From Streptomyces djakartensis (GTDB lineage Bacteria > Actinomycetota > Actinomycetes > Streptomycetales > Streptomycetaceae), in the NCBI RefSeq assembly GCF_014651075.1, contig NZ_BMWE01000008.1:62001-126000 (forward strand): DNA of 64,000 nt, given 5' to 3'. Position 1 is the stretch's first letter; the number at the start of each line of letters is the position of its first letter. Below are positions 7,690 through 16,197 of this stretch, piece after piece. The position numbers and the translations under genes were made by a program. The notes below the pieces were generated by a model. That model saw only the letters and a list, made by a program, of their open reading frames with translations, searched no databases and had not been told where the DNA came from.

Positions 7690-9507
7690 CTCCTCCGGGC
7701 ACGGCGTCCCCCGCGGCAGCTGGTAGGGCGCGGCCAGCCGGTACGTGCCCGCCTTCGGCGCCACCAGTTGCGTCCACTTGTCACCGTGTGCGTCCTCCTC
7801 CGTCTCCGTGAGGCAGCCGTTGACGTTGACGTACGTCTTCGGCTCGTCCTCGGGACGGTTCCTGGACTCCGGCGTCTCCTGCGGCGGCTTCAGGCTCTTG
7901 CCCTCGGCGTCGACGATGCTCAGCCACGGCGAGTACGGGATGCGGACGAGAATCCGGCCCGCCTTCCTCACCCGAAGGATCATCTCGCCCTGCTCGGCCC
8001 GGTCGACGACCGCGTTCGGCTCGGCCAGCGGGGTGGGGGCGGTCACCTTGAACAGCTGCCAGTTGGCGTCGCCCCAGATCTGGTTCAGGTAGGGGAGCCC
8101 GCGCCGCACCAGCGCCCGCTCCCGCTGACCCCCGTCGCCGTCCGGCTCGTCCTTCGGCAGGACGACGTAGTGGACCGCCCAGCGCTTCAGCCACTCGTGG
8201 TAGTTCGCGGAGTTGAGCGTGTCGTCGTAGAAGAGGGGGTTGCGCTCCATGTCGGCCTGCCGGTTCCAGCCGCGGGCCAGGTTGACGTACGGCGCGAGGG
8301 CGGAGGCCTCCCGATGGGACCGGGCCGGGACGACCTCCACCCGGCCCTTCTCCGCCCCTACTTCCTGCAACTCGTTGACCAGCGGGGCCAGCCGGCGCGA
8401 CCAGTTCGCCGCCGGGGCGGTGTGGATGATGTCGTCGACCGACTTGAAGCCGATCCACACGGTGAAACCGGCGAGGGCGACGACGACCGTGTACCACCTG
8501 CGGCTGCGCGGCACCGTGAACGGCAGCGCGGCGACCAGCGCGACCCCCGCGAACAGCATCGCCAGACGCGTGATGTTCGAACCGATCTGGGAGCTGACCA
8601 GCCACACCAGCACCACGCCCAGTCCGTAGACCGCGGCCGTCAGCCGGACCGTCTTCCAGTCCTGCGGCACCAGGACGTACACGATGACCGAGAACGCGAG
8701 CGGCAGGATCACCGAGCCGAACGACATCGGCTGCGTCCCCGAGAACGGGAACAGCCACGCCGACACCGCCACCACCGCGCTCGGCGCCAGCCCCAGCGCC
8801 CACGCGCCCGGCCGCCGCTTCTGCAGGAACAGCGCCACCGCGACCAGGCCCACGAACAGGCCGGCGACCGGCGACGACATGGTGGCCAGCGCGGCCAGTG
8901 GCGCCGCGCACAGGGCCTTCGCCCAGCGCTTGTAACGCCACCGGTACGGCCAGCAGAACACCACGGAGACCGCGCCCAGCGCGAACATCATGCCCAGACC
9001 GAACGTGACCCGCCCGGACACCGCGTTGCAGAACAGCCCGAACACGCCCGCCAGTGACGCCCAGAGCGGGTTGCGGACCGACCGGCTGCGCAGGAGGAGC
9101 AGGGTCAGCAGACCGGCCGAGACCGTTCCCGCGATCATCATCGTCGTCCGCACGCCGAGCAACGACATCAGGTACGGCGACACCACGCTGTACGACACCG
9201 GGTGCATGCCGCCGTACCAGGCGAGGTTGTACGCCGAGTCCGGGTGCCGGCCGACGAACTCGGCCCACGCGTCCTGCGCGGCCAGATCGCCGCCACTGTT
9301 CGCGAACGTGAAGAACCAGACGACGTGGAGAACTCCGGCCAGGCCGGTGACGGAGAGGACCGGGTGGCGCAGCACGCGCTCACGCAGGGTCAGCACAAGG
9401 CCCTGGGCGCGGTCCTCCAGCGGTGCGGGCAGGCGTATTCGCGGGCCGGCTACCGGGCTCCGGCCCGGATCGGCGTCGTCGGCGCGTGTCGGCTCCGCAG
9501 TGGCCAC
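7681..9507 (-). CDS. Large multi-pass membrane protein, possibly glycosyltransferase-related
   Basis: 608 residues from a GTG (VATAEPTRADDADPG) with GGGGAG about 9 bases upstream; an earlier start would add a basic low-complexity 35 residues. A short polar N-terminus is followed by about 11-13 hydrophobic segments (residues ~65-370), then a soluble C-terminal domain of about 230 residues. The layout of many TM helices plus a C-terminal extracytoplasmic domain, with HYVVLPKDEP in the tail, resembles polytopic GT-C-like proteins. I see no clear catalytic motif. Function unknown. It lies just downstream of the D,D-carboxypeptidase gene on the same strand, hinting at the envelope. Confidence 0.75.
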   Translation of the reverse strand: MATAEPTRADDADPGRSPVAGPRIRLPAPLEDRAQGLVLTLRERVLRHPVLSVTGLAGVLHVVWFFTFANSGGDLAAQDAWAEFVGRHPDSAYNLAWYGGMHPVSYSVVSPYLMSLLGVRTTMMIAGTVSAGLLTLLLLRSRSVRNPLWASLAGVFGLFCNAVSGRVTFGLGMMFALGAVSVVFCWPYRWRYKRWAKALCAAPLAALATMSSPVAGLFVGLVAVALFLQKRRPGAWALGLAPSAVVAVSAWLFPFSGTQPMSFGSVILPLAFSVIVYVLVPQDWKTVRLTAAVYGLGVVLVWLVSSQIGSNITRLAMLFAGVALVAALPFTVPRSRRWYTVVVALAGFTVWIGFKSVDDIIHTAPAANWSRRLAPLVNELQEVGAEKGRVEVVPARSHREASALAPYVNLARGWNRQADMERNPLFYDDTLNSANYHEWLKRWAVHYVVLPKDEPDGDGGQRERALVRRGLPYLNQIWGDANWQLFKVTAPTPLAEPNAVVDRAEQGEMILRVRKAGRILVRIPYSPWLSIVDAEGKSLKPPQETPESRNRPEDEPKTYVNVNGCLTETEEDAHGDKWTQLVAPKAGTYRLAAPYQLPRGTPCPEELR

Positions 9508-9670
9508 TCGAAGGCACTCCCCGTGTCCCGGTTTTCTGTTCTCGACGTCTCGTCCAGGACGTCCGGTCCGCGTCTTCCGCTTCCGGCCGTGTCCCGTTGG
9601 TCGGCGGTTCACGGCCGTGCGGCGGCCTGTCCGGTTCGTGACGCTAGCACGCGCGGGCCGGCGCCCCGGC

Positions 9671-12661
9671 TCAGCCGAGGCGCGTCAGCTTGTCGGCGAA
9701 GCCGGGCTCCACGAGGTCCTTCTGCAGAGCGACCGGTACCTTGACCGCACTGGTGGTGCCGTCACCGACGGTGAGGGTGCCCACCTTCGTACCGGCCTTC
9801 GCCTCGTGCGGCAGGTCGTTCGGGGCGAACGTCAGCTTGACGGACAGGCCCGCCCAGCCGACGGCCGTGACGTCCTCGGTGACGGCGACCGGTGTACGGC
9901 CGCCGAGACCGTCGTCCGCGTACCCGACGACGTCGCCCTTCTTCAGGATCGTCGCCGACTTCAGCGCGCCCTGCGCGGCCCGGATCAGCTGGTCACCCTC
10001 GTGGAGGGCGGCGCCCAGGATGGTGTTGTCGGGGCCGCCGGCCGGCTGGCGCACGACCGCGCCGATGATCCGGCGGGGCTCGCCGTCGACCTCCTTCCGC
10101 GCCGAGAAGACGAGGTTGCCGAGCGCGGAGGTGGTGGTGCCGGTCTTGATGCCGGTGACGTCGTTGTAGCCGACCAGACGGTTCCAGTTGTCGTGCTCGG
10201 TGCCCTTGTAGTCGACGTACGACATCATCGTCGCGACCTCGCGGAAGACCGGCTGCTGCATGGCGGCCTTGGCGAGCTTCACCTGGTCCACGGCCGTGGA
10301 CACCGTGGTGTTGTTCAGGCCCGACGGGTCGGTGTACGTCGTGTTCTTCATGCCGAGGTCCTTGGCGGCGTCGTTCATCTTCCGCACGAACGCCTTCTCG
10401 GAACCGGCGTCCCAGCGGGCGAGCAGCCGGGCGACGTTGTTCGCGGACGCGATCAGGATGCTCTCCACGGCCTCCCGCTGAGTGATCTTGTCGCCCTTGG
10501 TGACGTCGACGGTGGACTCCTGGCCGGCGTCGGACTGGTCCTCGGCGGCCTGGTCGATCTCGATCTTCGGCCCGGCCTCACCGCTCTTCATCGGGTGATC
10601 GCGCAGGACCAGATAGGCGGTCATCACCTTGGCCACACTGGCGATCGGCACGGGCTTCTGCTCGCCGGACGACCCGAACGTGCCGATCCCCTGCACGTCC
10701 AGGGCGGCCTGGCCCTTGGCCGGCCAGGGAATGTCGACCTTGCCGCCCTCGAAGGTGTAGCTCTCCTCGGCGGTGAGGTCGAGGGTGGGCGTCGGCAGCG
10801 GGCGCACGCTCTGCGCGACCCCGAGGAGGACCACCAGCAGCAGCACCAGCGGCGTCCAGATCTTCACCCGCCGTACGGCCGTCCGCAGCGGGGTGTCCGG
10901 GGGCGGCGGGGTGTTCGTCAGCTCGGCCAGCAGGTCCAGCGGTGGCCTGGGCGGCAACGGCTGCTGCGTGGTGCGCTCGGGGCCGACGGCGGGCACGGGG
11001 GCGGTGGCGTCGGCGGGTGCGGCCTGCTCGGCCCGGGGGGCCGGGGCGGGGGTGGCCTGTCCGGTCTGTCCGGCCTCTGGGGTGGACGCCGGCTTGCGCG
11101 TCGACGGGTCGTCCAGCGGCTTGAGCGCGACGAACTTGCTGGTCCGCTCGGACTCTCTCTCGGGGGCGTCCTCGGCGCCCTTGACGTCCTTCGCGACCCC
11201 GCCGAACTTCAGCATGGTGGTCGGCTGGTCGACCGGCGGCCGCACGGCCTTGAAGACGGCGGTGGGCTGGTCGACGGGCGGTGCGGCGGGGCCGTCACCG
11301 TCGGAGTCGTCGTCCTCGCCGGTGCCGTCCGCATCGGCGGCCTTACCGGTGTCCGTGTCCGTGTCGGTGCCAGGGGCGTCGTCCTCGGCCTCAGGCCCGG
11401 CGGAGCCGGCGTCGGCGGCCCCGGGCTGCGGGGTCTCGTCCGTGCGGGCGTCCTCGCCGGCCTCGGAGTCGTCCTCGGAAGCGTCCTCACGGCCGGACGC
11501 GCCGGAACGGTCCGCCTCGGGCCCGTCGGCGTCCTCCCGCCCGCCACGGGCGCCCGCGCCGGTCTTCCCGGCCTGCGGCCGGTCCTCGGCGTCGCCTTCG
11601 TCCTCGTCGGCGTCGTCCGCGGCACCGGCCTCCCGGCCGTCCGCGCCGCTCTCGGCGTCCTTGGCGGCCTCAGCGGCCTCCTGGGCCTCCGTGTCGGCCG
11701 CCGCGGGCTCCTCCGGGCCTTCGGCCGTCTCCCGGCTCTCCTCGGCCTCCTGGGCCTCCGTGTCGGCCGCCGCGGGCTCCTCCGGGCCCTCGGCCGTCTC
11801 CCGGCTCTCCTCGGCCTCCTGGGCGCCTCCGTCGGCGCTGTCGGGCCGCTTGCCCCGGCCGTCCCGGCCGTCGGCTGCCGCGGACTCCTCGTCGCCCCGG
11901 TCAGCCGAGGTGACCCACGCGGCCACCGCGTCCCGCAGCCGCTCGTCACCGGCCCCGGGGACTCCGTCCCGCTCACCGGAGCCGGCAGCCTCGCCCGACT
12001 CGGCCCCGGAGGGCCCATCGGGCCGCTGGGCCTTTCCGGCCGCCGCTCCCGCGCCCCTGTCACCCGGCCCGGCGGCGGTGTCGCCGTCGGCCTCGCCCGC
12101 ACTGCTGTCGGCGTCGGCGGCCGGGGTGTCCGAGTCGCTCTCGTCCCGCTCGGCGTCGGACGGGGTGTCCGCGTCGGCGTCTGCCCGCTCGGCGGCAGTT
12201 GTCACGTCGGAGTCGTTCTCGTCCCGCTCGGCGTCGGCCGACGCGTCCGCGTCGGCGTCTGCCCGCTCGGCGGCAGCTGTCACGTCCGAGTCGCTCTCGT
12301 CCCGCTCGACGTCGGCCGAGGCGTCCGTGTCGCCGTCTGCCCGTTCGGCGGCAGTTGTCACGTCCGAGTCGTTCTCGTCCCGCTCGGCGTCGGACGCCCG
12401 CTTCGCGGTGGGCGCCTCCTCCGTGGGTGTCTCGTCCGGGTCGTCGTCCGTCGTGGGGACGGACAGGACACGGGTCGCCGTGTCGACGCCACCGCGCGCC
12501 CCGGACTTCTCCGCGTCCCGGGCCACCGCGAGCCTCGGGTCACGCGGTTCGCGCGTGGACGAGGTTCCGCTCCGGGCCCCGGGAACCGGACCCTCACTCC
12601 CCGACGTCGGTTCTGCCGACGACTCGCGCTGCTTCGACCTGTCGGGGGACTCGCCCGCCAC
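9671..12661 (-). CDS. D-alanyl-D-alanine carboxypeptidase with giant acidic cytoplasmic tail
   Basis: 996 residues from a GTG preceded by GAGGAGG. Residues 1-600 are acidic, low-complexity (Asp/Glu/Ala/Ser) and contain internal repeats. A single membrane segment is at about 602-617. Residues 640-996 are a peptidase S11 (low-molecular-weight PBP) domain with SVAK (Ser675, Lys678), SAN (739-741) and KTG (839-841), all active-site motifs intact. The enzyme trims D-Ala from peptidoglycan stem peptides outside the membrane. The tail would sit in the cytoplasm and contains PPVDQPT twice (461-467, 475-481). Ordinary S11 enzymes are about 300-450 residues, so the tail is the oddity. Confidence 0.9.
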   Translation of the reverse strand: MAGESPDRSKQRESSAEPTSGSEGPVPGARSGTSSTREPRDPRLAVARDAEKSGARGGVDTATRVLSVPTTDDDPDETPTEEAPTAKRASDAERDENDSDVTTAAERADGDTDASADVERDESDSDVTAAAERADADADASADAERDENDSDVTTAAERADADADTPSDAERDESDSDTPAADADSSAGEADGDTAAGPGDRGAGAAAGKAQRPDGPSGAESGEAAGSGERDGVPGAGDERLRDAVAAWVTSADRGDEESAAADGRDGRGKRPDSADGGAQEAEESRETAEGPEEPAAADTEAQEAEESRETAEGPEEPAAADTEAQEAAEAAKDAESGADGREAGAADDADEDEGDAEDRPQAGKTGAGARGGREDADGPEADRSGASGREDASEDDSEAGEDARTDETPQPGAADAGSAGPEAEDDAPGTDTDTDTGKAADADGTGEDDDSDGDGPAAPPVDQPTAVFKAVRPPVDQPTTMLKFGGVAKDVKGAEDAPERESERTSKFVALKPLDDPSTRKPASTPEAGQTGQATPAPAPRAEQAAPADATAPVPAVGPERTTQQPLPPRPPLDLLAELTNTPPPPDTPLRTAVRRVKIWTPLVLLLVVLLGVAQSVRPLPTPTLDLTAEESYTFEGGKVDIPWPAKGQAALDVQGIGTFGSSGEQKPVPIASVAKVMTAYLVLRDHPMKSGEAGPKIEIDQAAEDQSDAGQESTVDVTKGDKITQREAVESILIASANNVARLLARWDAGSEKAFVRKMNDAAKDLGMKNTTYTDPSGLNNTTVSTAVDQVKLAKAAMQQPVFREVATMMSYVDYKGTEHDNWNRLVGYNDVTGIKTGTTTSALGNLVFSARKEVDGEPRRIIGAVVRQPAGGPDNTILGAALHEGDQLIRAAQGALKSATILKKGDVVGYADDGLGGRTPVAVTEDVTAVGWAGLSVKLTFAPNDLPHEAKAGTKVGTLTVGDGTTSAVKVPVALQKDLVEPGFADKLTRLG
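11687..11824 (-). repeat. Two 69-bp tandem repeats in the carboxypeptidase tail
   Basis: Residues 280-302 and 303-325 are the same 23-residue unit, AQEAEESRETAEGPEEPAAADTE in pattern (AQEAEESRETAE then GPEEPAAADTE), and are nearly identical at the DNA level. This suggests a recent duplication by slippage. Confidence 0.85.
12079..12394 (-). repeat. About four 78-bp tandem repeats coding an acidic 26-residue unit
   Basis: Within the carboxypeptidase tail, units beginning near residues 90, 116, 142 and 168 share the pattern (A/S)D(A/V)ERDE(N/S)DSDVT, then AAERADADAD. The fourth is truncated. They are imperfect at the DNA level and code for an acidic, probably disordered stretch. Confidence 0.85.
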
Positions 12662-12897
12662 CGATGCCTCCTCCTCGCGCCGCACTGCCCGCGTGCGCGT
12701 AACGAACCGTGAACCGCCGCCCTGACACCGCTTTCCAGCGCTGTCCGAACCATGTACCAGTGTCCTGTGTGCGGGCTGGACCAATCCGGTAGACGAGAAC
12801 GACATACCTACTGGTTCCACTACGAACCGGTCACGCACCCTCGACAGACCAATGTGAGAGGGGTCACCCTGTCATTCATCCACGCGGGGAGGCATGG

Positions 12898-13653
12898 ATG
12901 GGCAGGAGCCGCAGAACACTTCCGGAAGAGCTTCTGTTGCTGGCACTGGACCCGACCACGGGTACCACTGCACAGCCGCAGTCGCTCGACCTCGGTCTGG
13001 CCGGAGCACAGCTAGTAGAGCTGGCGCTGGCCGGACGGATAGCCCCAGACGGGGATCGTATCGCCGTGGTCGTACCACGGCCGACAGGAGATCCAACTCT
13101 GGACTGCGCGTTGGAGTTGCTGCGAAGGCGCGGCGCTCCCGTACGGGCCGTCCACTGGATCGGCGGGCCACGACTGGGGCTCCGCCAGACCTACCTCTCG
13201 CATCTGGAGCGGTGCGGCATGGTGCACGCCGTGGCCGGCCAGATGTGCGGAGTGCTGCCGACGACTCGCTACCAGGCGACGGACACCGAGATCAGCCGGG
13301 AGATCAGGGCCCGGCTGGACTCCGCGATCCGCACCGGCGTCCCGCCGGACCCGCGGACCGCGGCGCTCGCCGCCCTGGCGCACGCGGTCGGCCTCGGCAA
13401 GCACCTGTACCCGGGCAACGAGGGCAGGTCCTCGAGGTCCCGGCTGCGGGACCTGATCAGGCACGACCCCATGGGCGGTCTCGTCGCGCACGCCGTGATG
13501 GACGTCCAGAACGGTGTGGCGGCCCAGCCGCGCCGCAGCCCGGCCCCACCCGGCCGCCAGGCCGCCGGCGGAGCCAGGCCCGTGACGGAGCCCGCCCGCG
13601 GTGTTCCGATGCAGCCACACCACGGAACCATGGCGCGTGCCGTGGCCCACTGA
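12898..13653 (+). CDS. GPP34 (GOLPH3/Vps74-like) family protein
   Basis: 251 residues from an ATG with GGGGAGG 5 bases upstream. The N-terminus TLPEELLLLALDP is the signature of the GPP34 fold, followed by a repeat of short helices (LDLGLAGAQLVELALAGRI). GOLPH3 relatives bind phosphoinositides in eukaryotes; the bacterial family role is unknown. The last 40 residues are Pro/Arg/Ala-rich and probably disordered. A strong hairpin follows, so it is probably a single-gene unit. Confidence 0.8.
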   Translation: MGRSRRTLPEELLLLALDPTTGTTAQPQSLDLGLAGAQLVELALAGRIAPDGDRIAVVVPRPTGDPTLDCALELLRRRGAPVRAVHWIGGPRLGLRQTYLSHLERCGMVHAVAGQMCGVLPTTRYQATDTEISREIRARLDSAIRTGVPPDPRTAALAALAHAVGLGKHLYPGNEGRSSRSRLRDLIRHDPMGGLVAHAVMDVQNGVAAQPRRSPAPPGRQAAGGARPVTEPARGVPMQPHHGTMARAVAH

Positions 13654-13712
13654 GCCGCGCCGCACCACCAGCACCGCACCACGCCCACGAACCCGGTCAC
13701 GGGAGCCGCTGT

Positions 13713-13756
13713 CCGAGCGGGGCGGGGAGAGCACACGCTCTCCCCGCCCCGCTCGG
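13713..13756. terminator. Very strong hairpin terminator
   Basis: Perfect 20-base stem (13713-13732 with 13737-13756) and ACAC loop, 60 bases after the GPP34 stop and before the XRE regulator. Confidence 0.85.
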
Positions 13757-13886
13757 CGTGCCCTGTCCGAACTGGCGTGGGCCCGCCGCATATCCACCGT
13801 TTCCCAGCGGTAGGTAGCACCTTGGTGGCAGTCTGCTCAACAGCAGATACGCAAAGTAGAGGCACGCAGCCGGAGGTGCACGTCCC

Positions 13887-14747
13887 GTGGCGTCCAATGT
13901 CAATCCCACCGTCAGGCGGCGCCGGCTCGGCCAGGAGCTGCGCAGGCTCCGTGAGGTCAAGGGCATGACGGCCGAAGAGGTCGCCGAGCGGCTGCTGGTG
14001 TCGCAGTCGAAGATCAGCCGGTTGGAGAACGGCCGGCGCAGCATCAGCCAGCGGGACGTCCGCGATCTGTGCGGGGTCTACGAGGTCGAGGACCAGCGGA
14101 TCGTCGACTCGCTGATGCAGATGGCCAAGGACTCCCGCCAGCAGGGCTGGTGGCACGCCTTCGGGGACATCCCGTACAGCGTCTACATCGGCCTGGAGAC
14201 GGACGCCGAGTCGCTGCGGGTGTACGAACCCCAGATCATCACCGGCCTGTTGCAGACGAGGGCGTACGCCGAGGCCATCATCCGGGGCGGTTCGCCCGAG
14301 GCGTCGGAGACGGACAACGACAAGCGCGTCGAGGTCCGGCTGCGCAGGCAGGGCCGGATCACCGCGGAGAAGGACCCGCTGCGGCTGTGGGTCGTCCTGG
14401 ACGAGGCCTCCCTGCACCGGGTCGTCGGGAGCCGGCAGGTGATGCGCGAGCAGCTGGAGCACCTCATGGAGATGTCGCAGCTGCCCCACATCACCGTCCA
14501 GGTGCTGCCGTTCGAGGTCGGAGCACACGCCGGTATCAACGGCCAGTACTCGATCCTGGAGTTCGCCGACGCGGCCGACTCCAGCGTGGTGTACATCGAG
14601 GGCGTGACCAGCGACCTGTACCTGGAGAAGCCGCTCGACGTGCAGAAGTACACGGTGATGTACGAGCACCTGCGCGCCCAGTCGCTGAACGTGGACCAGT
14701 CGCGGCAGCTCGTCGAGCGCGTGGCGAAGGAGTACGCGCGCGGCTGA
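13887..14747 (+). CDS. XRE-family regulator with DUF5753 domain (Scr1-type)
   Basis: 286 residues, GTG start with GGAGG about 10 bases upstream. The N-terminal Cro/CI helix-turn-helix (residues ~14-70, LGQELRRLREVKGMTAEEVAERL then SQSKISRLENGRR) is followed by the DUF5753 domain typical of Streptomyces developmental regulators. The classic arrangement is this gene followed by a small DUF397 protein, as seen here 196 bases downstream. In studied examples the small protein opposes the DNA-binding partner. Three GTTGGCG/CGCCAAC copies lie before the partner and may be its binding site. Confidence 0.9.
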   Translation: MASNVNPTVRRRRLGQELRRLREVKGMTAEEVAERLLVSQSKISRLENGRRSISQRDVRDLCGVYEVEDQRIVDSLMQMAKDSRQQGWWHAFGDIPYSVYIGLETDAESLRVYEPQIITGLLQTRAYAEAIIRGGSPEASETDNDKRVEVRLRRQGRITAEKDPLRLWVVLDEASLHRVVGSRQVMREQLEHLMEMSQLPHITVQVLPFEVGAHAGINGQYSILEFADAADSSVVYIEGVTSDLYLEKPLDVQKYTVMYEHLRAQSLNVDQSRQLVERVAKEYARG

Positions 14748-14871
14748 CTCGCCGTCGGGTGAGTCTTCTGGTCGGGCAAAGGGCGGGATATTACACCCCT
14801 GGCACGCCTGGCTGGAAGTCTCACCTGGAATATGCCACCCGGTCGAGTGAATGACTGCTCTGGACGGGGAT

Positions 14872-14917
14872 GTTGGCGAGTAGCGTCGATCACGCCAACC
14901 ACCAGCACGGGTTGGCG
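14872..14917. promoter_or_regulatory. Three GTTGGCG/CGCCAAC copies upstream of the DUF397 gene
   Basis: GTTGGCG at 14872-14878, its reverse complement at 14893-14899, and GTTGGCG again at 14911-14917, ending 26 bases before the DUF397 start. The position suits a promoter or operator contacted by the XRE regulator. This is inference from position and symmetry only. Confidence 0.45.
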
Positions 14918-14943
14918 TAAACGCAACTGGCTACGGAGCGAAC

Positions 14944-15135
14944 ATGGCAATTCGTCTGGGCGCCACGGAATCGTGGACGACGTCCTCCTACACCAACAAC
15001 AACGGCGCCTGTGTGATGGTCAGGTCGACCGTCGAAGAGGCCCTGGAGCTCGGGGACACCAAGATCCCCGAGGGCCCCAAGCTGGCGTTCCCCGCGGGCG
15101 CGTGGAACGCCTTCGTGGCCTCGGTCAAGGTCTGA
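14944..15135 (+). CDS. DUF397 small protein, partner of the XRE regulator
   Basis: 63 residues with the DUF397 pattern: a Trp-x-x-Ser-Ser-Tyr start (WTTSSYTNNNGACVMV), a central GDTKIPEGP, and a terminal AWNAFVASV. GGAG lies about 7 bases before the ATG. DUF397 proteins of this type pair with DUF5753 XRE regulators in systems related to bldB/whiJ-like developmental control. The role here is inferred from the pair. Confidence 0.88.
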   Translation: MAIRLGATESWTTSSYTNNNGACVMVRSTVEEALELGDTKIPEGPKLAFPAGAWNAFVASVKV

Positions 15136-15241
15136 ACCACCGATCGGCAGCAGCGCAAGCACCACCGGCAGAGCCCTCTCGACCAGCATCGCCGTCCTTG
15201 CCGAGGGGGCTCAGCTCGTGCCCGGTCGTCCCGGCGGGGGA

Positions 15242-16120
15242 TCAGCTCACCGGGAACGCCACATCACACACCGGATCCTCGGCTCCCGCCGAGTCCCAGT
15301 CCGCGAAGTACACCTCCCGGCACGGTCCCGCCTGCTCCAGCCCCTCCCGGGCGATCCACTCCTCCACCGCCTCGAAGGCCGTCATGATCTGCGGGTGAGC
15401 CACCTGTGCCTTGGTGATCCGGGTGCGGGCCAGCCGCTGGGCGGGCTCCACCCGCACCTTCGTCCCCCGGACCCGGCCGTGCCTCTCGGCCCACGCCCGG
15501 GCCGCCGCCTCGTCGGCCACCGGCACGCAGGCCTCGGCCGGCCCGTCGCTCTCCATCGACACCTCGGAGTGGTAGACGACGAACGGCGGCGCCGTGGCGC
15601 CGCCGCACTCCCGTGCCGCCGACTCCAGCCGGCCCAGCGCCGCCCCGATCCAGGCCGGCAGCTCGCCCGCCAGCACATGCCGTGTCTCGCTGATCACCAC
15701 CTGCCCGGGCACGTCCACCGTCTCGACCGCGAACCTCTGGTACATCTCGGAGCTCCTCCCCGACAGTCGTCCACGGAGGTACTCGGCGAGCGTCCGCTGC
15801 CCCGCCACCCGCGCCTCGACGTCCGCCCAGTACGCGCCCAGCAGACCGGCCGCCGTCGGCCCGTCGCCCGCCGCGACCACCTCGGCGATCCGGGCGAGCG
15901 GCATGTCCAGCTGCCGCAGCATCGCCACCAGCCGGGCCCGTTCGACCTGGCCGACGCGGTAGTAGCGGTAGCCGGTGGCCTCGTCGACATGCGCCGGGGG
16001 CAGCAGCCCCAGCCGGTCGTACAGCCGCAGGGCCTTGGCCGACAGCCGGGCGCGCGCGGCGAACGCCCCGATGGTGAGCAGGTCCCGGTCCGGTACGTGC
16101 ACCACGGCATCCTCCGTCAT
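15242..16120 (-). CDS. MerR-family regulator with GyrI-like effector domain
   Basis: 292 residues. The N-terminal MerR helix-turn-helix (about residues 14-80: LLTIGAFAARARLSAKALRLYDRLGLL, then ATGYRYY) is followed by a coiled-coil linker and a C-terminal GyrI-like ligand-binding domain (about 128-290), the plan of BmrR-type multidrug sensors. Its own promoter has the 19-bp spacer that MerR proteins remodel. The start codon lies inside a hairpin. It is downstream of glutathione peroxidase on the same strand, but the 77-base gap has its own promoter. Confidence 0.9.
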   Translation of the reverse strand: MTEDAVVHVPDRDLLTIGAFAARARLSAKALRLYDRLGLLPPAHVDEATGYRYYRVGQVERARLVAMLRQLDMPLARIAEVVAAGDGPTAAGLLGAYWADVEARVAGQRTLAEYLRGRLSGRSSEMYQRFAVETVDVPGQVVISETRHVLAGELPAWIGAALGRLESAARECGGATAPPFVVYHSEVSMESDGPAEACVPVADEAAARAWAERHGRVRGTKVRVEPAQRLARTRITKAQVAHPQIMTAFEAVEEWIAREGLEQAGPCREVYFADWDSAGAEDPVCDVAFPVS

Positions 16121-16146
16121 CGGGCGGCCCTTCCGCCCGATGACGG
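16114..16146 (-). promoter_or_regulatory. Hairpin enclosing the merR-type start codon
   Basis: Perfect 14-base stem (16114-16127 with 16133-16146) and 5-base loop. On the mRNA the purine-rich Shine-Dalgarno-like AAGGG is in the loop, and the ATG (16118-16120) is in the 3' arm. The predicted transcript start is at the edge of the 5' arm. It could limit translation or be an additional protein-binding palindrome. Confidence 0.65.
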
Positions 16147-16148
16147 GG

Positions 16149-16179
16149 ACGCTCGGCCCTGACCTTGGGGCAAGGTCAA
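16149..16179 (-). promoter_or_regulatory. MerR-type promoter/operator with 19-bp spacer
   Basis: Read leftward: -35 TTGACC (16174-16179), exactly 19 bases, then GAGCGT (16149-16154) as -10. The spacer carries GACCTTG-GGG-CAAGGTC (16161-16177), a perfect 7-3-7 dyad. Overlong spacers with a dyad at the -35 edge are the diagnostic layout of MerR-regulated promoters, which implies autoregulation. Confidence 0.8.
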
Positions 16180-16197
16180 CGCCTTACGAGGAACGGC

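Noticed and set aside
9054..12725. Very long rightward open frames opposite the membrane protein and carboxypeptidase
   Set aside because: They are shadows of the leftward genes: GC-rich third positions keep the antisense open, the products are Ser/Arg/Pro/Gly low-complexity, and no RBS or domain is seen.
12752..13015. Small zinc-finger-like protein starting MYQCPVCGLDQSG
   Set aside because: The CxxC start looks attractive, but no RBS precedes it, the frame soon becomes low-information, and it overlaps the start of the GPP34 gene.
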